Shown piece by piece: positions 16,522 through 26,214 of a DNA stretch of 64,000 bases; position 1 is the first letter of the stretch; each line of letters begins with the position of its first letter. The position numbers and the translations under genes were made by a program. Below the pieces are notes generated by a model. That model was not told the DNA's origin and made no database searches. It saw only the letters and a list, made by a program, of their open reading frames with translations. The stretch is from Streptomyces camelliae (GTDB taxonomy: Bacteria; Actinomycetota; Actinomycetes; Streptomycetales; Streptomycetaceae), in assembly GCF_027625935.1 (NCBI RefSeq), contig NZ_CP115300.1, forward strand, positions 5,084,001-5,148,000. The letters are read 5' to 3'.

Positions 16522-19500
16522 TTACTTCTTCGCCGGGGGTTTCGGCGGGTCGATCTTGACCTCTTTACCGTCATCGCCGTAGAACTTCACGTTCTCCCAG
16601 TCGAGGTTCCCCACCCGGTAGTGGTATTCGAGCTGGGCCATCTCCCACTCCGTGGCCCCCCAGTTGTTTCCCTGTCCGGCCTCCACAGCCGCGTCGAACT
16701 TCTGCTGGTACGTGCCGTTGACGGGCCGGAATCCCTTCAGGCTCACCGCGATCTTCTGATTGTCGCGCATCGCGGCGCTGACCCTGTTCATCCACTCGGT
16801 GTACGGGACGTTGCCCGGGAGCTTGCCGATCTCCTTGTCCAGTTCGGGATCCATCAGGTTGTACCCGTCGAGGCTCTTGGTGTCCTCGTCGATGTGCTCC
16901 TTCAGACCGAGCACCAGGACCTTGCACGCGGAATTGTGGACCAGCAGCGGGGTCTGGCCGGCCAGCACGTAGAACGTGTGCAGCCCCTCCACCGTGAGGC
17001 TGTAGGTGACGGCCTGCCGGTCGAAGGCGTGGTTGGCGACGACGGTCGCCGTCGCACCGCTGTCCGTGCGCAGACTGTCGCCCGGCACCAGCTCGGCGGC
17101 GGGCATCCAGGCGCGGAGGTTGACGCTCCAGAACGGGTGGTCGTAGGTGGCCGTGATCTTGCTCAGGCCGCCGGTCGGGCCCCGGATGGTCACCGCGGCG
17201 AAGTGCTTGTCGTCCTTGGTGACGATGTGCCGGGTGACATGCCGCGCCCCGGTCTCGCCGGTGAGCGGATCGGTGGCCCGGACCAGGTCCCCGGGCTGGA
17301 GCTTCTCGATCGGCTTGTGGCTGCCGTCCGCCATGAGGACACGGGTGCCGGCCAGGAAGCACTCACCGCAGCCGTGTTCGAGCCTCATCAGCATCTTGTA
17401 GGCCGTGCCCATCATGCGGAACTTGGTCGAGACCGCCATGTCGCGGCCGAGCTGCCAGCACGCCTCCAGGTCGCCCTTCTCGGCGCAGTTCTGCATCTGG
17501 TCCAGCGAGCCGAGGCCGGTGACGGTCCCGACGAACCAGGTGAAGTTGTCGACCAGGATCTCCAGTTCCGGGGTCTTGGACAGTACGTCGCAGTAGACCT
17601 CGTTGTGCTGGCACCAGCGTCCCGGGTTCTTGACGGCGTCGCAGCCGACGATGCCGCACCGGTACAGCTCCTCGGCCCGTGAGCCCGGGTTCTTCTCCGC
17701 GGCCTCCTTCTTGGCCACGGCCTCACGCCGGCGTGTCTCCTCCTCCTCGCGGTACTTCTTGACCGCGACGGTGAACGCGTCCTTCGCCGCCTTCAGGGCT
17801 TCGGCCGCGCTCTTGCCGGCCCGGTCCGCGGAGGCCTTCGCCTCGGCGGCAGCCGCCCACGCGGAACCGGCGGAGTTCTGGGCCAGTTCGGCCGACACGG
17901 TGGCGTCGCTGGCCGAGACCGCCGCGTCGTGCGCCGACTGGTTCGCCCGGTCGGCCGCGGCACGCGCGGTCCGCGCCGACTCCGCCGCCTGCTGTGCCGA
18001 GGCCTCGGCGTCCTTGGCGTGCTGTTCGGCTTCCTTGGCGTAATCACCCGCCTGGCGAGCGGAGTCCTTCGCCTTCGCCGCCCACTTGTCCGCGTCCGTG
18101 GACGCCCTGCGGGCATGCGCCGCGGTGATCTGTGCGTTCGCCGCGTTCTGCTGGGCCTTCGCCGCGACCTCGGACGCCTGCGCCACGAGTTGCTGGACCT
18201 GCTGCTGGTGCGTGAGGGACAGCATGTCCTTGCGCTGGGCGGTGTACTGGCCGGACTCGGTGAACTGGTGCAGCAGGTAGGAGGGGCCCTCCAGCGCGAT
18301 GCGCGCCGCGGACTTCACCTCCGGAGTGCCGCTGTCGGCCAGCTGGGCGGCCTTCACCCGGTCGTCCTCGACCTGGGCCTTCGCGAGGCCGTCGGTGAGG
18401 AACGCCCGGTACGAGTCGGTGGTCCCGGCGTCCAGCGCCTTGCGGGCCCTCTCCTTGACGATGGGACCGCCGGTGTCGGCGGCCTGCGCCACCGCCACCC
18501 GGAACGCCTCGCTGCCCGCCGTGTACTGGCCCTCGTGCAGGAACGCGCTCACGGTGGCGGCGTCGCCCTTGAGCGCCTGTTCGGCGCCGTCGCGCACCTC
18601 CTTGACGGCGCTCTCCTCGGCCAGTCGCTCGACGTCCGTCCGGTCGTCCTGCTGCTGGGCCTCGGTGCGGCCGCTGCGCACGTAGGCGACGACACCCGCG
18701 GTGTCCGCACCCAGTGCCGTCTGGGCGGCGGCGCGCATCCAGGGCTTGCCGTCCTTCGCATCGGCCATGGCGAGCTGCCGGCCGAGCCGCGCGATCTCGT
18801 CGTCGCCGGTACCGCTCTGAGCCTTCTGGGCGAGGTCGTCCGCGGTGCGGCGGCGCTGTTCGGCGTCGTCCGCGTCCTTCTTGCGGGCGGCCTCGTCGGC
18901 CTCTTCCTCGGCCTTGAGATTGCGGGCGTTCTCGATGCCGGCGTTGGTGCGGGCGAGCAGTTCCGCGCTCTCCACCTGGCGGGCGAGCGTGTACACGGTC
19001 TGCGCCTGCTGGGCGGCCTTGGAGGCGGTGTTCGCCGCGTCGGTGGCCGCGTTGGCGTGCTCGGTGGAGCGCTGGGCCGCGGCGTTCGCCTCACCGGCGT
19101 GCTTGGCGGCCTCGTTCGCCGCGTTCGCCGCGTTGATGGCGTGCGCGGCGGCCGACCGTGCCGCGTCGCGGGCGTCGCCGGCGGCCGTGGCGGCCTTGCG
19201 GGCGAGCGACTCGGCGTCGCCGGCGGCCCGGCTTGCCTCGGCGGCCTGTCGGTGCGCCCGGGCTGCGGCGGCCCGGGCGTTCGCCGCGGCGGCGCTGCCC
19301 TCTCCGGCGTACTGGCCGGCTTGTACGGCGGCGTCGGCGGCCGCGGCGGCGTTGGCACCCGCGTCCGCCGCGGAGGCGGCGGCGTCACCGGCGGCCGTGG
19401 CGGCCTTCACGGCCTGGTCGGCGGCGTCGGCTGCCTTGTTGGCGCCCGCGGCAGCCGCGTTCGCCTGCTGGGCGGCCTTCTTGGCCGCGTCCGCCTGGCT

Positions 19501-20607
19501 CGCGTCGGTCGCGGCCGCCGCGGCGGCGCTGCGCGCGTTCGCGGCGGCGTTGGCGGCACCGACCGCGGCGGATGCCGCCTGGGCGGCGGCGGCCGCGGCC
19601 ACGCGGGCCGACCTGTTGGCGGCGTCGGCCGCGGCGATGGCCCGCTGTGCGGCGCTCGCGGCTCCGGACGCGGCGCTCGCCGCCCGGTTGGCGGCGCGTG
19701 CGGCATCGGCCGAGTCCTGCTTGGTGGCCGCGGCCTCCTTCGCGGCCTTCTGAGCGGCCTCCTTGGCCTGCTGCGAGGCCTCGATCGCTTCCTTGGCGGC
19801 GGCCTGGGCGGCCTTCGTCTCCTTGGCGGCGACCTTGCCGGCCTGCTCCGCCTGGTCCGCCAACTCGGCGACGCTGGCGTACTCCTCGTCACGGCTGCGC
19901 GCCACGAACTGGCCGACGTCCAGGAATTCGCGGACGTCGTCGATCGTTCCGTTCAGCGCGAGACGTCCGGCGGCCTTCACCTGCGGCCCGCCGGCGGCGA
20001 CGATCTGGGTCGCCAGGACGCGGTCGTCCTGCTCCTGTGCCTCGGTCCGGCCCGAGTCCAGGAACTTCTCCATGTCCTCGGGCGTGCCGTTGAGGGCCGC
20101 GCGGCCGCGCGCCTGGACCTCCGGGCCGCCCGCGTCGATGGCACGGGCGACGAGGACCCGCTCGTCCTGCTGGAAGGCGCCCTGCCACCCGTTCTTCAGG
20201 AACTGGGCCAGACCGCTCTCCGGACCGTTCAGCGCCTGGCGTACCGCGTCGAGGGTGTTCTCCCCGCCCAGGTCGCCGATCTGGGCCGCCGCGACCCGGT
20301 AGTCCTGTGTCTGACGGTCCCCGTACGTCGTGAGGAACGTGGCGATGTCGTCGTCGCTGCCGACGAGAGCGGCCTCGGCCGCCTCCTTGACCTCGCTGCC
20401 GCCGGTGGCCCAGATCTCCACCACCTGTTGCCGGGCGGTCGGGTGGTACGGCTCCACCGTGCCGTCCGGGGTGCCGCCCGGAGTGCCGTCGGCGGCCGCG
20501 GGGTACGCGGTGAGCAGACCGGCCAGGACCGCCGTCGCCGCCGCCCACGACACGCTGGTGAGGATGGCTCTTCGTTTTCGCGCGGGCGGGCGCTGTTTCC
20601 TACCCAT
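16522..20607 (-). CDS. Secreted polymorphic toxin: ALF repeats, Ala-rich coiled coils, Hint, C-terminal toxin tip
   Basis: 1,361 aa, ATG 20607 with AAGGAG upstream. Domains: signal peptide 1-40; ALF-type repeats ~50-230 (motif LNG..EDM.KFL.SGR.EAQEQDDRV); a very Ala-rich helical region ~230-610; a second ALF cluster ~620-790; a second coiled coil ~800-980; a Cys-containing linker (YRCGIVGCDAV); a Hint autoprotease ~1080-1225 beginning CFLAGTRVLMADG, with TATYDHPFWSV and ending PLLVHNS; and a ~135-residue tip. Hint cleavage would free the tip. The tip carries WGATEWEMAQLEYHYRVG and AVSLKGFRP; from memory this resembles the group annotated 'polymorphic toxin type 27', biochemistry unknown. Followed by two presumed immunity genes. 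Confidence 0.88.
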   Translation of the reverse strand: MGRKQRPPARKRRAILTSVSWAAATAVLAGLLTAYPAAADGTPGGTPDGTVEPYHPTARQQVVEIWATGGSEVKEAAEAALVGSDDDIATFLTTYGDRQTQDYRVAAAQIGDLGGENTLDAVRQALNGPESGLAQFLKNGWQGAFQQDERVLVARAIDAGGPEVQARGRAALNGTPEDMEKFLDSGRTEAQEQDDRVLATQIVAAGGPQVKAAGRLALNGTIDDVREFLDVGQFVARSRDEEYASVAELADQAEQAGKVAAKETKAAQAAAKEAIEASQQAKEAAQKAAKEAAATKQDSADAARAANRAASAASGAASAAQRAIAAADAANRSARVAAAAAAQAASAAVGAANAAANARSAAAAAATDASQADAAKKAAQQANAAAAGANKAADAADQAVKAATAAGDAAASAADAGANAAAAADAAVQAGQYAGEGSAAAANARAAAARAHRQAAEASRAAGDAESLARKAATAAGDARDAARSAAAHAINAANAANEAAKHAGEANAAAQRSTEHANAATDAANTASKAAQQAQTVYTLARQVESAELLARTNAGIENARNLKAEEEADEAARKKDADDAEQRRRTADDLAQKAQSGTGDDEIARLGRQLAMADAKDGKPWMRAAAQTALGADTAGVVAYVRSGRTEAQQQDDRTDVERLAEESAVKEVRDGAEQALKGDAATVSAFLHEGQYTAGSEAFRVAVAQAADTGGPIVKERARKALDAGTTDSYRAFLTDGLAKAQVEDDRVKAAQLADSGTPEVKSAARIALEGPSYLLHQFTESGQYTAQRKDMLSLTHQQQVQQLVAQASEVAAKAQQNAANAQITAAHARRASTDADKWAAKAKDSARQAGDYAKEAEQHAKDAEASAQQAAESARTARAAADRANQSAHDAAVSASDATVSAELAQNSAGSAWAAAAEAKASADRAGKSAAEALKAAKDAFTVAVKKYREEEETRRREAVAKKEAAEKNPGSRAEELYRCGIVGCDAVKNPGRWCQHNEVYCDVLSKTPELEILVDNFTWFVGTVTGLGSLDQMQNCAEKGDLEACWQLGRDMAVSTKFRMMGTAYKMLMRLEHGCGECFLAGTRVLMADGSHKPIEKLQPGDLVRATDPLTGETGARHVTRHIVTKDDKHFAAVTIRGPTGGLSKITATYDHPFWSVNLRAWMPAAELVPGDSLRTDSGATATVVANHAFDRQAVTYSLTVEGLHTFYVLAGQTPLLVHNSACKVLVLGLKEHIDEDTKSLDGYNLMDPELDKEIGKLPGNVPYTEWMNRVSAAMRDNQKIAVSLKGFRPVNGTYQQKFDAAVEAGQGNNWGATEWEMAQLEYHYRVGNLDWENVKFYGDDGKEVKIDPPKPPAKK

Positions 20608-21360
20608 GGGGCTCCTTGCTCGTTCGGAAGAGTGTGTGTTTTCCGGTCCGTTGAGGGCCGGAGGCCGGGTGGGGGGGCGAACGGCAGAGCGGGCGCGGTC
20701 ACGGACGGGACCGCATGCGGGCAGCCCTCAGGCACGTCCGGGGCCGGATCGGGACGGGACGTGAGTGGCGACGGCGCCGTCAGTACGGACGTGAGGCGTC
20801 CCCGCGCCGTGGGCGCAGCTCGGCAACCGCGGTGCCGGCGACCGGGGTACCGGCAGCCGTGGGCCTCTTCATCTGTGTCCTCTTCCCCCCTCGTGCACCT
20901 GTCGCAGGGGGTACCGCGCGACCGCGGCGAATTCCGGCAGGACCCGGTCCGAACTGGTCAGTGATCGGACCGAGTTGCCGACGGCAGGCGCCCCCCCTGC
21001 GCAGCAGGCATTACGTGCCGCACACCGTAGTCGGACGACCAAGGGTCCACCAACGCGAGGCAATGTGGCCCATCTCATGGCCTTTGCGTGCAACCTTCAA
21101 GGCGATATTTACATCTTATTTGGATTTCCTCGGGGCTGGTCCGACCGCGGGCTTATGCGGTATTGACGGGCGGTCAGGCTTTGGCTAGCGTTTGCTTGCC
21201 TTTGCCTCCGTCTGACCAGCGGTGGCATCCGGCCAGGGGATTTCAACGGGGGGTTTTCCGGCGCTCGCCTGACTTCTTCGGCGTATTCCCAGGCTTTTCG
21301 TTCATCGCATTCCGAGCGATATCCCCTTTCCTGAGGATCCGTTACTGAAAGGACTCCTGC
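20608..21360. other. Long divergent intergenic region, lower G+C toward the right
   Basis: 753 bases between the leftward toxin and the rightward secreted-protein gene. An inverted repeat CGGTCCGA/TCGGACCG (20945-20952 and 20965-20972, 12-base spacer) looks like a regulator site. The right third (about 21080-21360) is visibly A+T-richer than the rest of the window. No credible gene is seen in it. Confidence 0.6.
21163..21191 (+). promoter_or_regulatory. Strong housekeeping-type promoter
   Basis: TTGACG (21163-21168) and TAGCGT (21186-21191) are separated by exactly 17 bases, close to the HrdB/sigma-70 consensus. The predicted start near 21198 gives a leader of ~160 bases before the GTG at 21361. 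Confidence 0.6.
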
Positions 21361-21867
21361 GTGCCTTTCCGCGCCCGAAAAATCATGGTGTCCGCGGTCG
21401 TGGCCGGCTTCGCCACGCTGGCGGGGGTGTCCGTCGCCGCCGCCGACGACCCGCCCACGCCCCCGCCCGCCTCGGCTCCGCCCGTCGCTGTCGAGGACTA
21501 CGGCTATCCCCAGGCCGACCGCATCCTGGCGGAGAAGGGGATCAAGCTGAAGAAGGGGGACGGCCACATCCTCCTCGCCGACTGTGACCTGGCCGCCCAG
21601 CAGATCCGCGTGCAGACCGTCAAGGACGAGTCCGTCGGCCGCCAGGGCACCTACTGCTTCAAGGCCCTCGGCAAGAGCGGCCGCCTCACGCTCGAACTTC
21701 CCCGTGTCTTCGCGGTGGAGGCCCCCGACCACCCGGTCAGCGCGGACCTGACGGCCAATGGCGAGACCACGACCGTCAACGTGCCCCAGGGCGGCTTCGA
21801 ATCCGTCGGAGAAGGCACCGCCGGCGGAGCCAGGTCGGTGCTCGTCGAACTGCGCGTCACCGGCTGA
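21361..21867 (+). CDS. Small secreted protein
   Basis: 168 aa from GTG with AAAGGAC upstream. It has a signal peptide to about residue 28 (VSAVVAGFATLAGVSVAAADD), a short Pro-rich stretch (PPTPPPASAPP), then a compact beta-rich domain with two Cys (LADCDL and TYCFKAL) likely forming a disulphide. No known family. It lies 91 bases upstream of the FG-GAP pseudoprotease in the same direction, so the two are probably expressed together, perhaps as partners outside the cell. Confidence 0.75.
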   Translation: MPFRARKIMVSAVVAGFATLAGVSVAAADDPPTPPPASAPPVAVEDYGYPQADRILAEKGIKLKKGDGHILLADCDLAAQQIRVQTVKDESVGRQGTYCFKALGKSGRLTLELPRVFAVEAPDHPVSADLTANGETTTVNVPQGGFESVGEGTAGGARSVLVELRVTG

Positions 21868-21958
21868 CCAGCCACTGCCCGATGTCCGTGCGCGCTGCGT
21901 GCACGGATCCGACATGCCTGCTGCGTCCGCAGAACAGGCCTTGTGATTCGAGGAAGAC

Positions 21959-23530
21959 GTGACACAGCCCCGTACACGCGGGAAGCGCACCGTGTCGGTG
22001 GCCGGGGTCCTGACGGCGGGCCTCACCACCGGACTGCTGCTGGCACCCCCGGCCCAGTCCGTCGTCGGCGACCAGGTCGCCGACAGCGCCGACCAGTACA
22101 CGCTCAAGGTGCACATCAACGTCGGCCGTGACGACGAACGCGCCTGCTCCGGCACCCTGGTCGACGCCCAGTGGGTGCTCACCGCCGCCAGTTGCTTCGC
22201 CACCGACCCCCAGCAGGCAGGCCAGGTCCCCGCCGGGGCGCCGGCGCACACCACCGTGGTGACCGTCGACGGGAACGGGCCCGACGCGACGGAGACCGTC
22301 AAGCAGAAGGTGGTGGAGCTGGTCCCGCACCCCGACCGCGACCTGGTCATGGCGCGGATCGACAACGCGGCCACCATCGACAACCCGCTGGACGGGCCGT
22401 TCCCCGGCATCACCGCGGCCGTGGTGGGCAGCACCGCTCCCGCCGTGCGGGACCAGCTCAGGGCCGTCGGGTACGGGCGCACCAAGGAAGAGTGGGTTCC
22501 CGGACGGGCGCACACCGGGTCCTTCGGTGTGGACGCCGTGGACGCCTCGACCCTGGCGATCTCCCCCGGCTCCGGCGGCGGCGCCCTGTGCCCGGGAGAC
22601 GCCGGCGGCCCGGTGCTCGACGGCCGGGGCAGGCTGGTGGCGGTGGTCGCCCGCTCCTGGAGCGGTGGCTGCTTCGGCTCCACGGAGACGCGCACCGGGG
22701 CCGTCGCGACCCGGGTCGACGACATCGCCGGATGGATCCAGCAGGTACGCCTGAAGACCCGCAAGGAGTACGTCGGCGACGCCGTCACGGCAGCCGACTT
22801 CAACGGCGACGGGCGCACGGACATCGCGGCGGTCCTGGCCAACGGCACGGCGCACGTCTTCACCAGCCGTCCCGACGGCACGCTGGAGTACGGCAGTTAC
22901 CTGAACTCCCTGGGCCGCTCCGGTGTGAAGGAACTCGTCGCAGGCGACTTCCAGGCGGGAACCGGGCTCGAAGCGATCACCGTGGAGGACGGCGGGGATC
23001 TCTTCCTGGCCTCGAAGCACTCCATCACCCCGACGTTGTGGACGCGGGCCAAGCTGTGGAACGACGCCGCCTGGAAGGACGGCCTGCCCGTCGCCACCCT
23101 GCACAGCACGACCCCGGGACACGACACCCCGCTGTTCCAGTGGCCCGACGGCTCCCTCTACACGTACAAGAGGGACGGCGACGGCAACCTGGTGAACCAG
23201 AAGAAGTCGATGTCGCCGGACAAGACCTGGAAGAACAAGCACATCGCCACCGGCGACTTCAACGGCGACGGACGTGACGACATCGCCGCCGTCGCCTCGG
23301 ACGGTTCCCTGAGCCTCTACCTGGCCAAGGCCGACGGCACCTTCGACAAGGGCCGTTCGATGTGGCCCGACAAGTCCTGGGGCAGCATGCGCCGGGTGCT
23401 CGGCGGCGACTTCAACGGCGACGGCAAGGCCGACCTCGCCGTGCTGACCGCCGGTGGCGACCTGCGCCTGTACGCCGGTGACGGCAAGGGCGGGCTCGCG
23501 GCCGGCCGGACCATGTGGCCCTCGGTCTGA
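21959..23530 (+). CDS. Secreted trypsin-fold protein with FG-GAP repeats; catalytic His and Ser lost
   Basis: 523 aa from GTG with AGGAAG upstream; signal peptide to ~35. Residues ~45-265 follow the S1 peptidase pattern, but the His box reads VLTAASCF instead of TAAHC, and the Ser box reads CPGDAGGPVL instead of GDSGGP. The Asp region (DRDLVMARID) is kept. The enzyme should therefore be inactive as a protease. Residues ~270-523 hold FG-GAP/VCBS modules with calcium loops DFNGDGRTD, DFNGDGRDD and DFNGDGKAD. This suggests a secreted binding protein built on a dead protease. Convergent with the P-type ATPase gene, 4 bases apart. Confidence 0.88.
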   Translation: MTQPRTRGKRTVSVAGVLTAGLTTGLLLAPPAQSVVGDQVADSADQYTLKVHINVGRDDERACSGTLVDAQWVLTAASCFATDPQQAGQVPAGAPAHTTVVTVDGNGPDATETVKQKVVELVPHPDRDLVMARIDNAATIDNPLDGPFPGITAAVVGSTAPAVRDQLRAVGYGRTKEEWVPGRAHTGSFGVDAVDASTLAISPGSGGGALCPGDAGGPVLDGRGRLVAVVARSWSGGCFGSTETRTGAVATRVDDIAGWIQQVRLKTRKEYVGDAVTAADFNGDGRTDIAAVLANGTAHVFTSRPDGTLEYGSYLNSLGRSGVKELVAGDFQAGTGLEAITVEDGGDLFLASKHSITPTLWTRAKLWNDAAWKDGLPVATLHSTTPGHDTPLFQWPDGSLYTYKRDGDGNLVNQKKSMSPDKTWKNKHIATGDFNGDGRDDIAAVASDGSLSLYLAKADGTFDKGRSMWPDKSWGSMRRVLGGDFNGDGKADLAVLTAGGDLRLYAGDGKGGLAAGRTMWPSV

Positions 23531-23534
23531 ACCA

Positions 23535-25931
23535 TCAGTCCGGAAAGCGGCGGTCGACCCACTTCCAAAGGAACTCCAGGGCGGCCGCCGCCACCACCGC
23601 CACCCCCACCGCCGTCCACGGCATCGTCATCCCCACCAGCTTCAGCGCGAAGAACTTCTGCAGAGTGGGGACGGCGAGGACGAACAGGAAGGCCACGCCC
23701 ATCGCGGCCACCAGGGTGACCCGCCACCAGGTGTACGGGCGGGCGATGATCGCCAGGATCCACATGGAGATCAGGAACAGCGTCAGCGTGGCCGCGCTGG
23801 TCCCGGCGTCCAACCGGTCGTGCGCGGAGTAGTAGTGACGGGCGATCAGGTACGTCACGAAGGTCGCCACCCCGCACACCACGCCGCCCGGGATCGAGTA
23901 CCGCATCACCCGTCGTACGAAATGGGGTTTCGCCCGCTCCGTGTTGGGGGCGAGGGCCAGGAAGAAGGCCGGGACGCCGATGGTGAGGGTGGACAGGAGA
24001 GTCAAGTGCCGTGGCAGGAAGGGGTATTCGACCTGCCAGCACACCACCAGCACCGCCAGCAGCACCGAGTAGACGGTCTTCACCAGGAACAGCGTCGCCA
24101 CGCGCGTGATGTTGCCGATCACCCGGCGCCCCTCGGCGACGACCGACGGCAGGCTCGCGAAGCTGTTGTTCAGCAGCACGATCTGCGCCACCGCCCGCGT
24201 CGCCTCCGAGCCCGAGCCCATGGCGACGCCGATGTCGGCGTCCTTCAGCGCGAGCACGTCGTTCACGCCGTCGCCGGTCATCGCGACCGTGTGCCCGTGG
24301 GACTGGAGCGCACCGACCATGTCCCGCTTCTGCTGCGGGGTGACCCGGCCGAAGACGGTCCCGGAGTCCAAAGCCCGCGCCATCCCCGCCGGGTCGCCGG
24401 GCAGCCGCCGCGCGTCCACCGCCGTACCCTCCAGGCCCAGCTTGGCCGCGACCGCGCCGACCGAGACCGCGTTGTCCCCGGAGATGACCTTGGCGCGGAC
24501 GTTCTGCTCGGCGAAGTAGCGCAGGGTGTCGGCGGCGTCCGGCCGCAGCCGCTGCTCCAGGACGACCAGGGCGGTGGGGTGGGCGCCGTGCGCCGGCTCG
24601 GGGTCGTCCAGATCGCGTCTCGCGCGGGCCAGCAGCAGCACGCGCAGCCCCTTCTCGTTGAGCAGCTCGGTGTCGGCCAGGGCCGGGTCGCCGTCGGCGA
24701 GCAGCACGTCCGGGGCGCCCAGCAGCCAGGTGCTGGTCTCGCCGTCGCCCTCGCTGAACGCGGCCCCGCTGTACTTGCGGGCCGAGGAGAACGGCAGCGA
24801 CTCCACGCAGCGCCACTCGTCGCTGTCGGGGTAGGCGTCGATGATCGCCTGGAGGGAGGCGTTGGGGCGCGGGTCGGACTCGCCGAGCGCGCCGAGCACT
24901 TTGCGGACGTACGTCTCGTCGTAGCCGTCGAGGGTGCGCAGCTCGGTGACGTCCATGCCGCCCTCGGTGAGCGTGCCGGTCTTGTCCAGGCAGACGGTGT
25001 CGACGCGGGCCAGCCCCTCGATGGCCGGGAGTTCCTGGACGAGGCACTGCTTGCGGCCCAGCCGGATGACGCCGATCGCGAAGGCGACGGAGGTGAGCAG
25101 TACCAGCCCCTCGGGGACCATGGGGACGATGCCGCCGACGGTGCGGGCCACGGCGTCCTTGAAGCCGTTGCTCTTGACGACGAGCTGGGTGATGACGAGC
25201 CCGACGGCCGCCGGGACCATCATCCAGGTGACGTACTTGAGGATCGTGGAGATGCCGGTGCGCAGCTCGGAGTGGACCAGGGTGAAGCGGGAGGCCTCCT
25301 CGGCGAGCTGGGCGGCGTAGGCCTCGCGGCCGACCTTGGTGGCCTGGAAGGCGCCGCCGCCCGCGACCACGAAGCTGCCGGACATGACCGGGTCGCCGGG
25401 GCGTTTGACGACGGGGTCGGCCTCGCCGGTGAGCAGCGACTCGTCGATCTCCAGCCCGTCGGCCTCCGCGCACGCCCCGTCCACGACGATCTTGTCCCCG
25501 GGCCCGATCTCGATCAGGTCGCCGAGGACGATCTCATGGGTGGCGACCTCGACGGCCGTCCCGTCCCTGCGAACGGTCGGCCGGGCCTCGCCGATCACCG
25601 CGAGCGAGTCGAGGGTCTGTTTGGCCCGCCACTCCTGGATGATGCCGATGCCGGTGTTGGCGAGGATCACGAAGCCGAACAGGCTGTCCTGGATCGGCGC
25701 GACGAACAGCATGATCAGCCAGAGCACGCCGATGATCGCGTTGAACCGGGTGAAGACGTTGGCCCGGACGATCTCCCCGAGCGAACGGCTGCTGCGCACG
25801 GGGACGTCGTTGACCTCACCGCGCGAGCGCCGCTCCGCCACCTCGGCACCGGTCAGCCCGGCCGACCCGGTCATCGGAAGGGCCACCGGATGCACCGGAT
25901 CGAGTTCGGCACCCGCGTCTATGTGGGTCAT
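23535..25931 (-). CDS. Cation-transporting P-type ATPase (CtpE-like)
   Basis: 798 aa, ATG 25931. All P-type signatures are present: TGEA in the actuator domain (SLLTGEADPVV), phosphorylation site DKTGTLTEG, the N-domain KYSGA, GDGVNDVLALKDADIG in the hinge, and about ten membrane segments. The M4 motif reads MVPEGLVLL rather than the PEGLP of classical Ca-ATPases or the CPC of copper pumps. This pattern recalls mycobacterial CtpE, reported as a calcium transporter; calcium or another divalent/monovalent cation is the likely cargo here. There is no N-terminal metal-binding domain. The DUF2530 gene lies 16 bases upstream. Confidence 0.92.
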   Translation of the reverse strand: MTHIDAGAELDPVHPVALPMTGSAGLTGAEVAERRSRGEVNDVPVRSSRSLGEIVRANVFTRFNAIIGVLWLIMLFVAPIQDSLFGFVILANTGIGIIQEWRAKQTLDSLAVIGEARPTVRRDGTAVEVATHEIVLGDLIEIGPGDKIVVDGACAEADGLEIDESLLTGEADPVVKRPGDPVMSGSFVVAGGGAFQATKVGREAYAAQLAEEASRFTLVHSELRTGISTILKYVTWMMVPAAVGLVITQLVVKSNGFKDAVARTVGGIVPMVPEGLVLLTSVAFAIGVIRLGRKQCLVQELPAIEGLARVDTVCLDKTGTLTEGGMDVTELRTLDGYDETYVRKVLGALGESDPRPNASLQAIIDAYPDSDEWRCVESLPFSSARKYSGAAFSEGDGETSTWLLGAPDVLLADGDPALADTELLNEKGLRVLLLARARRDLDDPEPAHGAHPTALVVLEQRLRPDAADTLRYFAEQNVRAKVISGDNAVSVGAVAAKLGLEGTAVDARRLPGDPAGMARALDSGTVFGRVTPQQKRDMVGALQSHGHTVAMTGDGVNDVLALKDADIGVAMGSGSEATRAVAQIVLLNNSFASLPSVVAEGRRVIGNITRVATLFLVKTVYSVLLAVLVVCWQVEYPFLPRHLTLLSTLTIGVPAFFLALAPNTERAKPHFVRRVMRYSIPGGVVCGVATFVTYLIARHYYSAHDRLDAGTSAATLTLFLISMWILAIIARPYTWWRVTLVAAMGVAFLFVLAVPTLQKFFALKLVGMTMPWTAVGVAVVAAAALEFLWKWVDRRFPD

Positions 25932-25947
25932 GTAATCGACGGTACGG

Positions 25948-26214
25948 CTACTTCGCCGTCGTCGCCTTCAGCGCCGCTGCCCGCTTGATCGCGGCGTCGC
26001 GCTTCCTGACGTACCAGATCCCGATCAGCCCCAGCCCGCCTCCGGCCAGGCAGGTCCACAGCCACCACAGGTGACCGTGGGAGTGGAACCAGCCGTAGAA
26101 CGGCAGCTGGACCAGGAAGAGCACGAACCACACGATCGTGCCGCCGGTGATGGTGGCGACCACGGGGCCCTCCAGGGGCTCCGGCGCCTCGTGCTTCGGG
26201 GTCCACTTCGCCAT
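25948..26214 (-). CDS. DUF2530 membrane protein
   Basis: 88 aa from ATG 26214 (GTG at 26220 is possible). Short cytoplasmic start (KWTPKHEAPEPLEGP), then two membrane helices (TGGTIVWFVLFLVQLPFY and LWWLWTCLAGGGLGLIGIWYV) and a basic tail (RKRDAAIKRAAALK). Matches the actinobacterial DUF2530 family. Upstream of and in line with the P-type ATPase (16-base gap), so probably one transcript. Confidence 0.8.
   Translation of the reverse strand: MAKWTPKHEAPEPLEGPVVATITGGTIVWFVLFLVQLPFYGWFHSHGHLWWLWTCLAGGGLGLIGIWYVRKRDAAIKRAAALKATTAK

Noticed and set aside
17929..20964. 1,011-codon Gly/Arg/Leu-rich open frame opposite the toxin gene
   Set aside because: It mirrors the Ala-rich repeats of the toxin; no start site or domain, and codon-position G+C favours the minus strand.
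20608..21360. Hidden gene or small RNA in the 753-base divergent spacer
   Set aside because: No frame with a ribosome-binding site and coding bias; only a promoter and an inverted repeat can be supported.
23454..25988. 844-codon plus-strand frame opposite the P-type ATPase
   Set aside because: Shadow of a well-conserved transporter; product is repetitive Arg/Gly/Asp without motifs.
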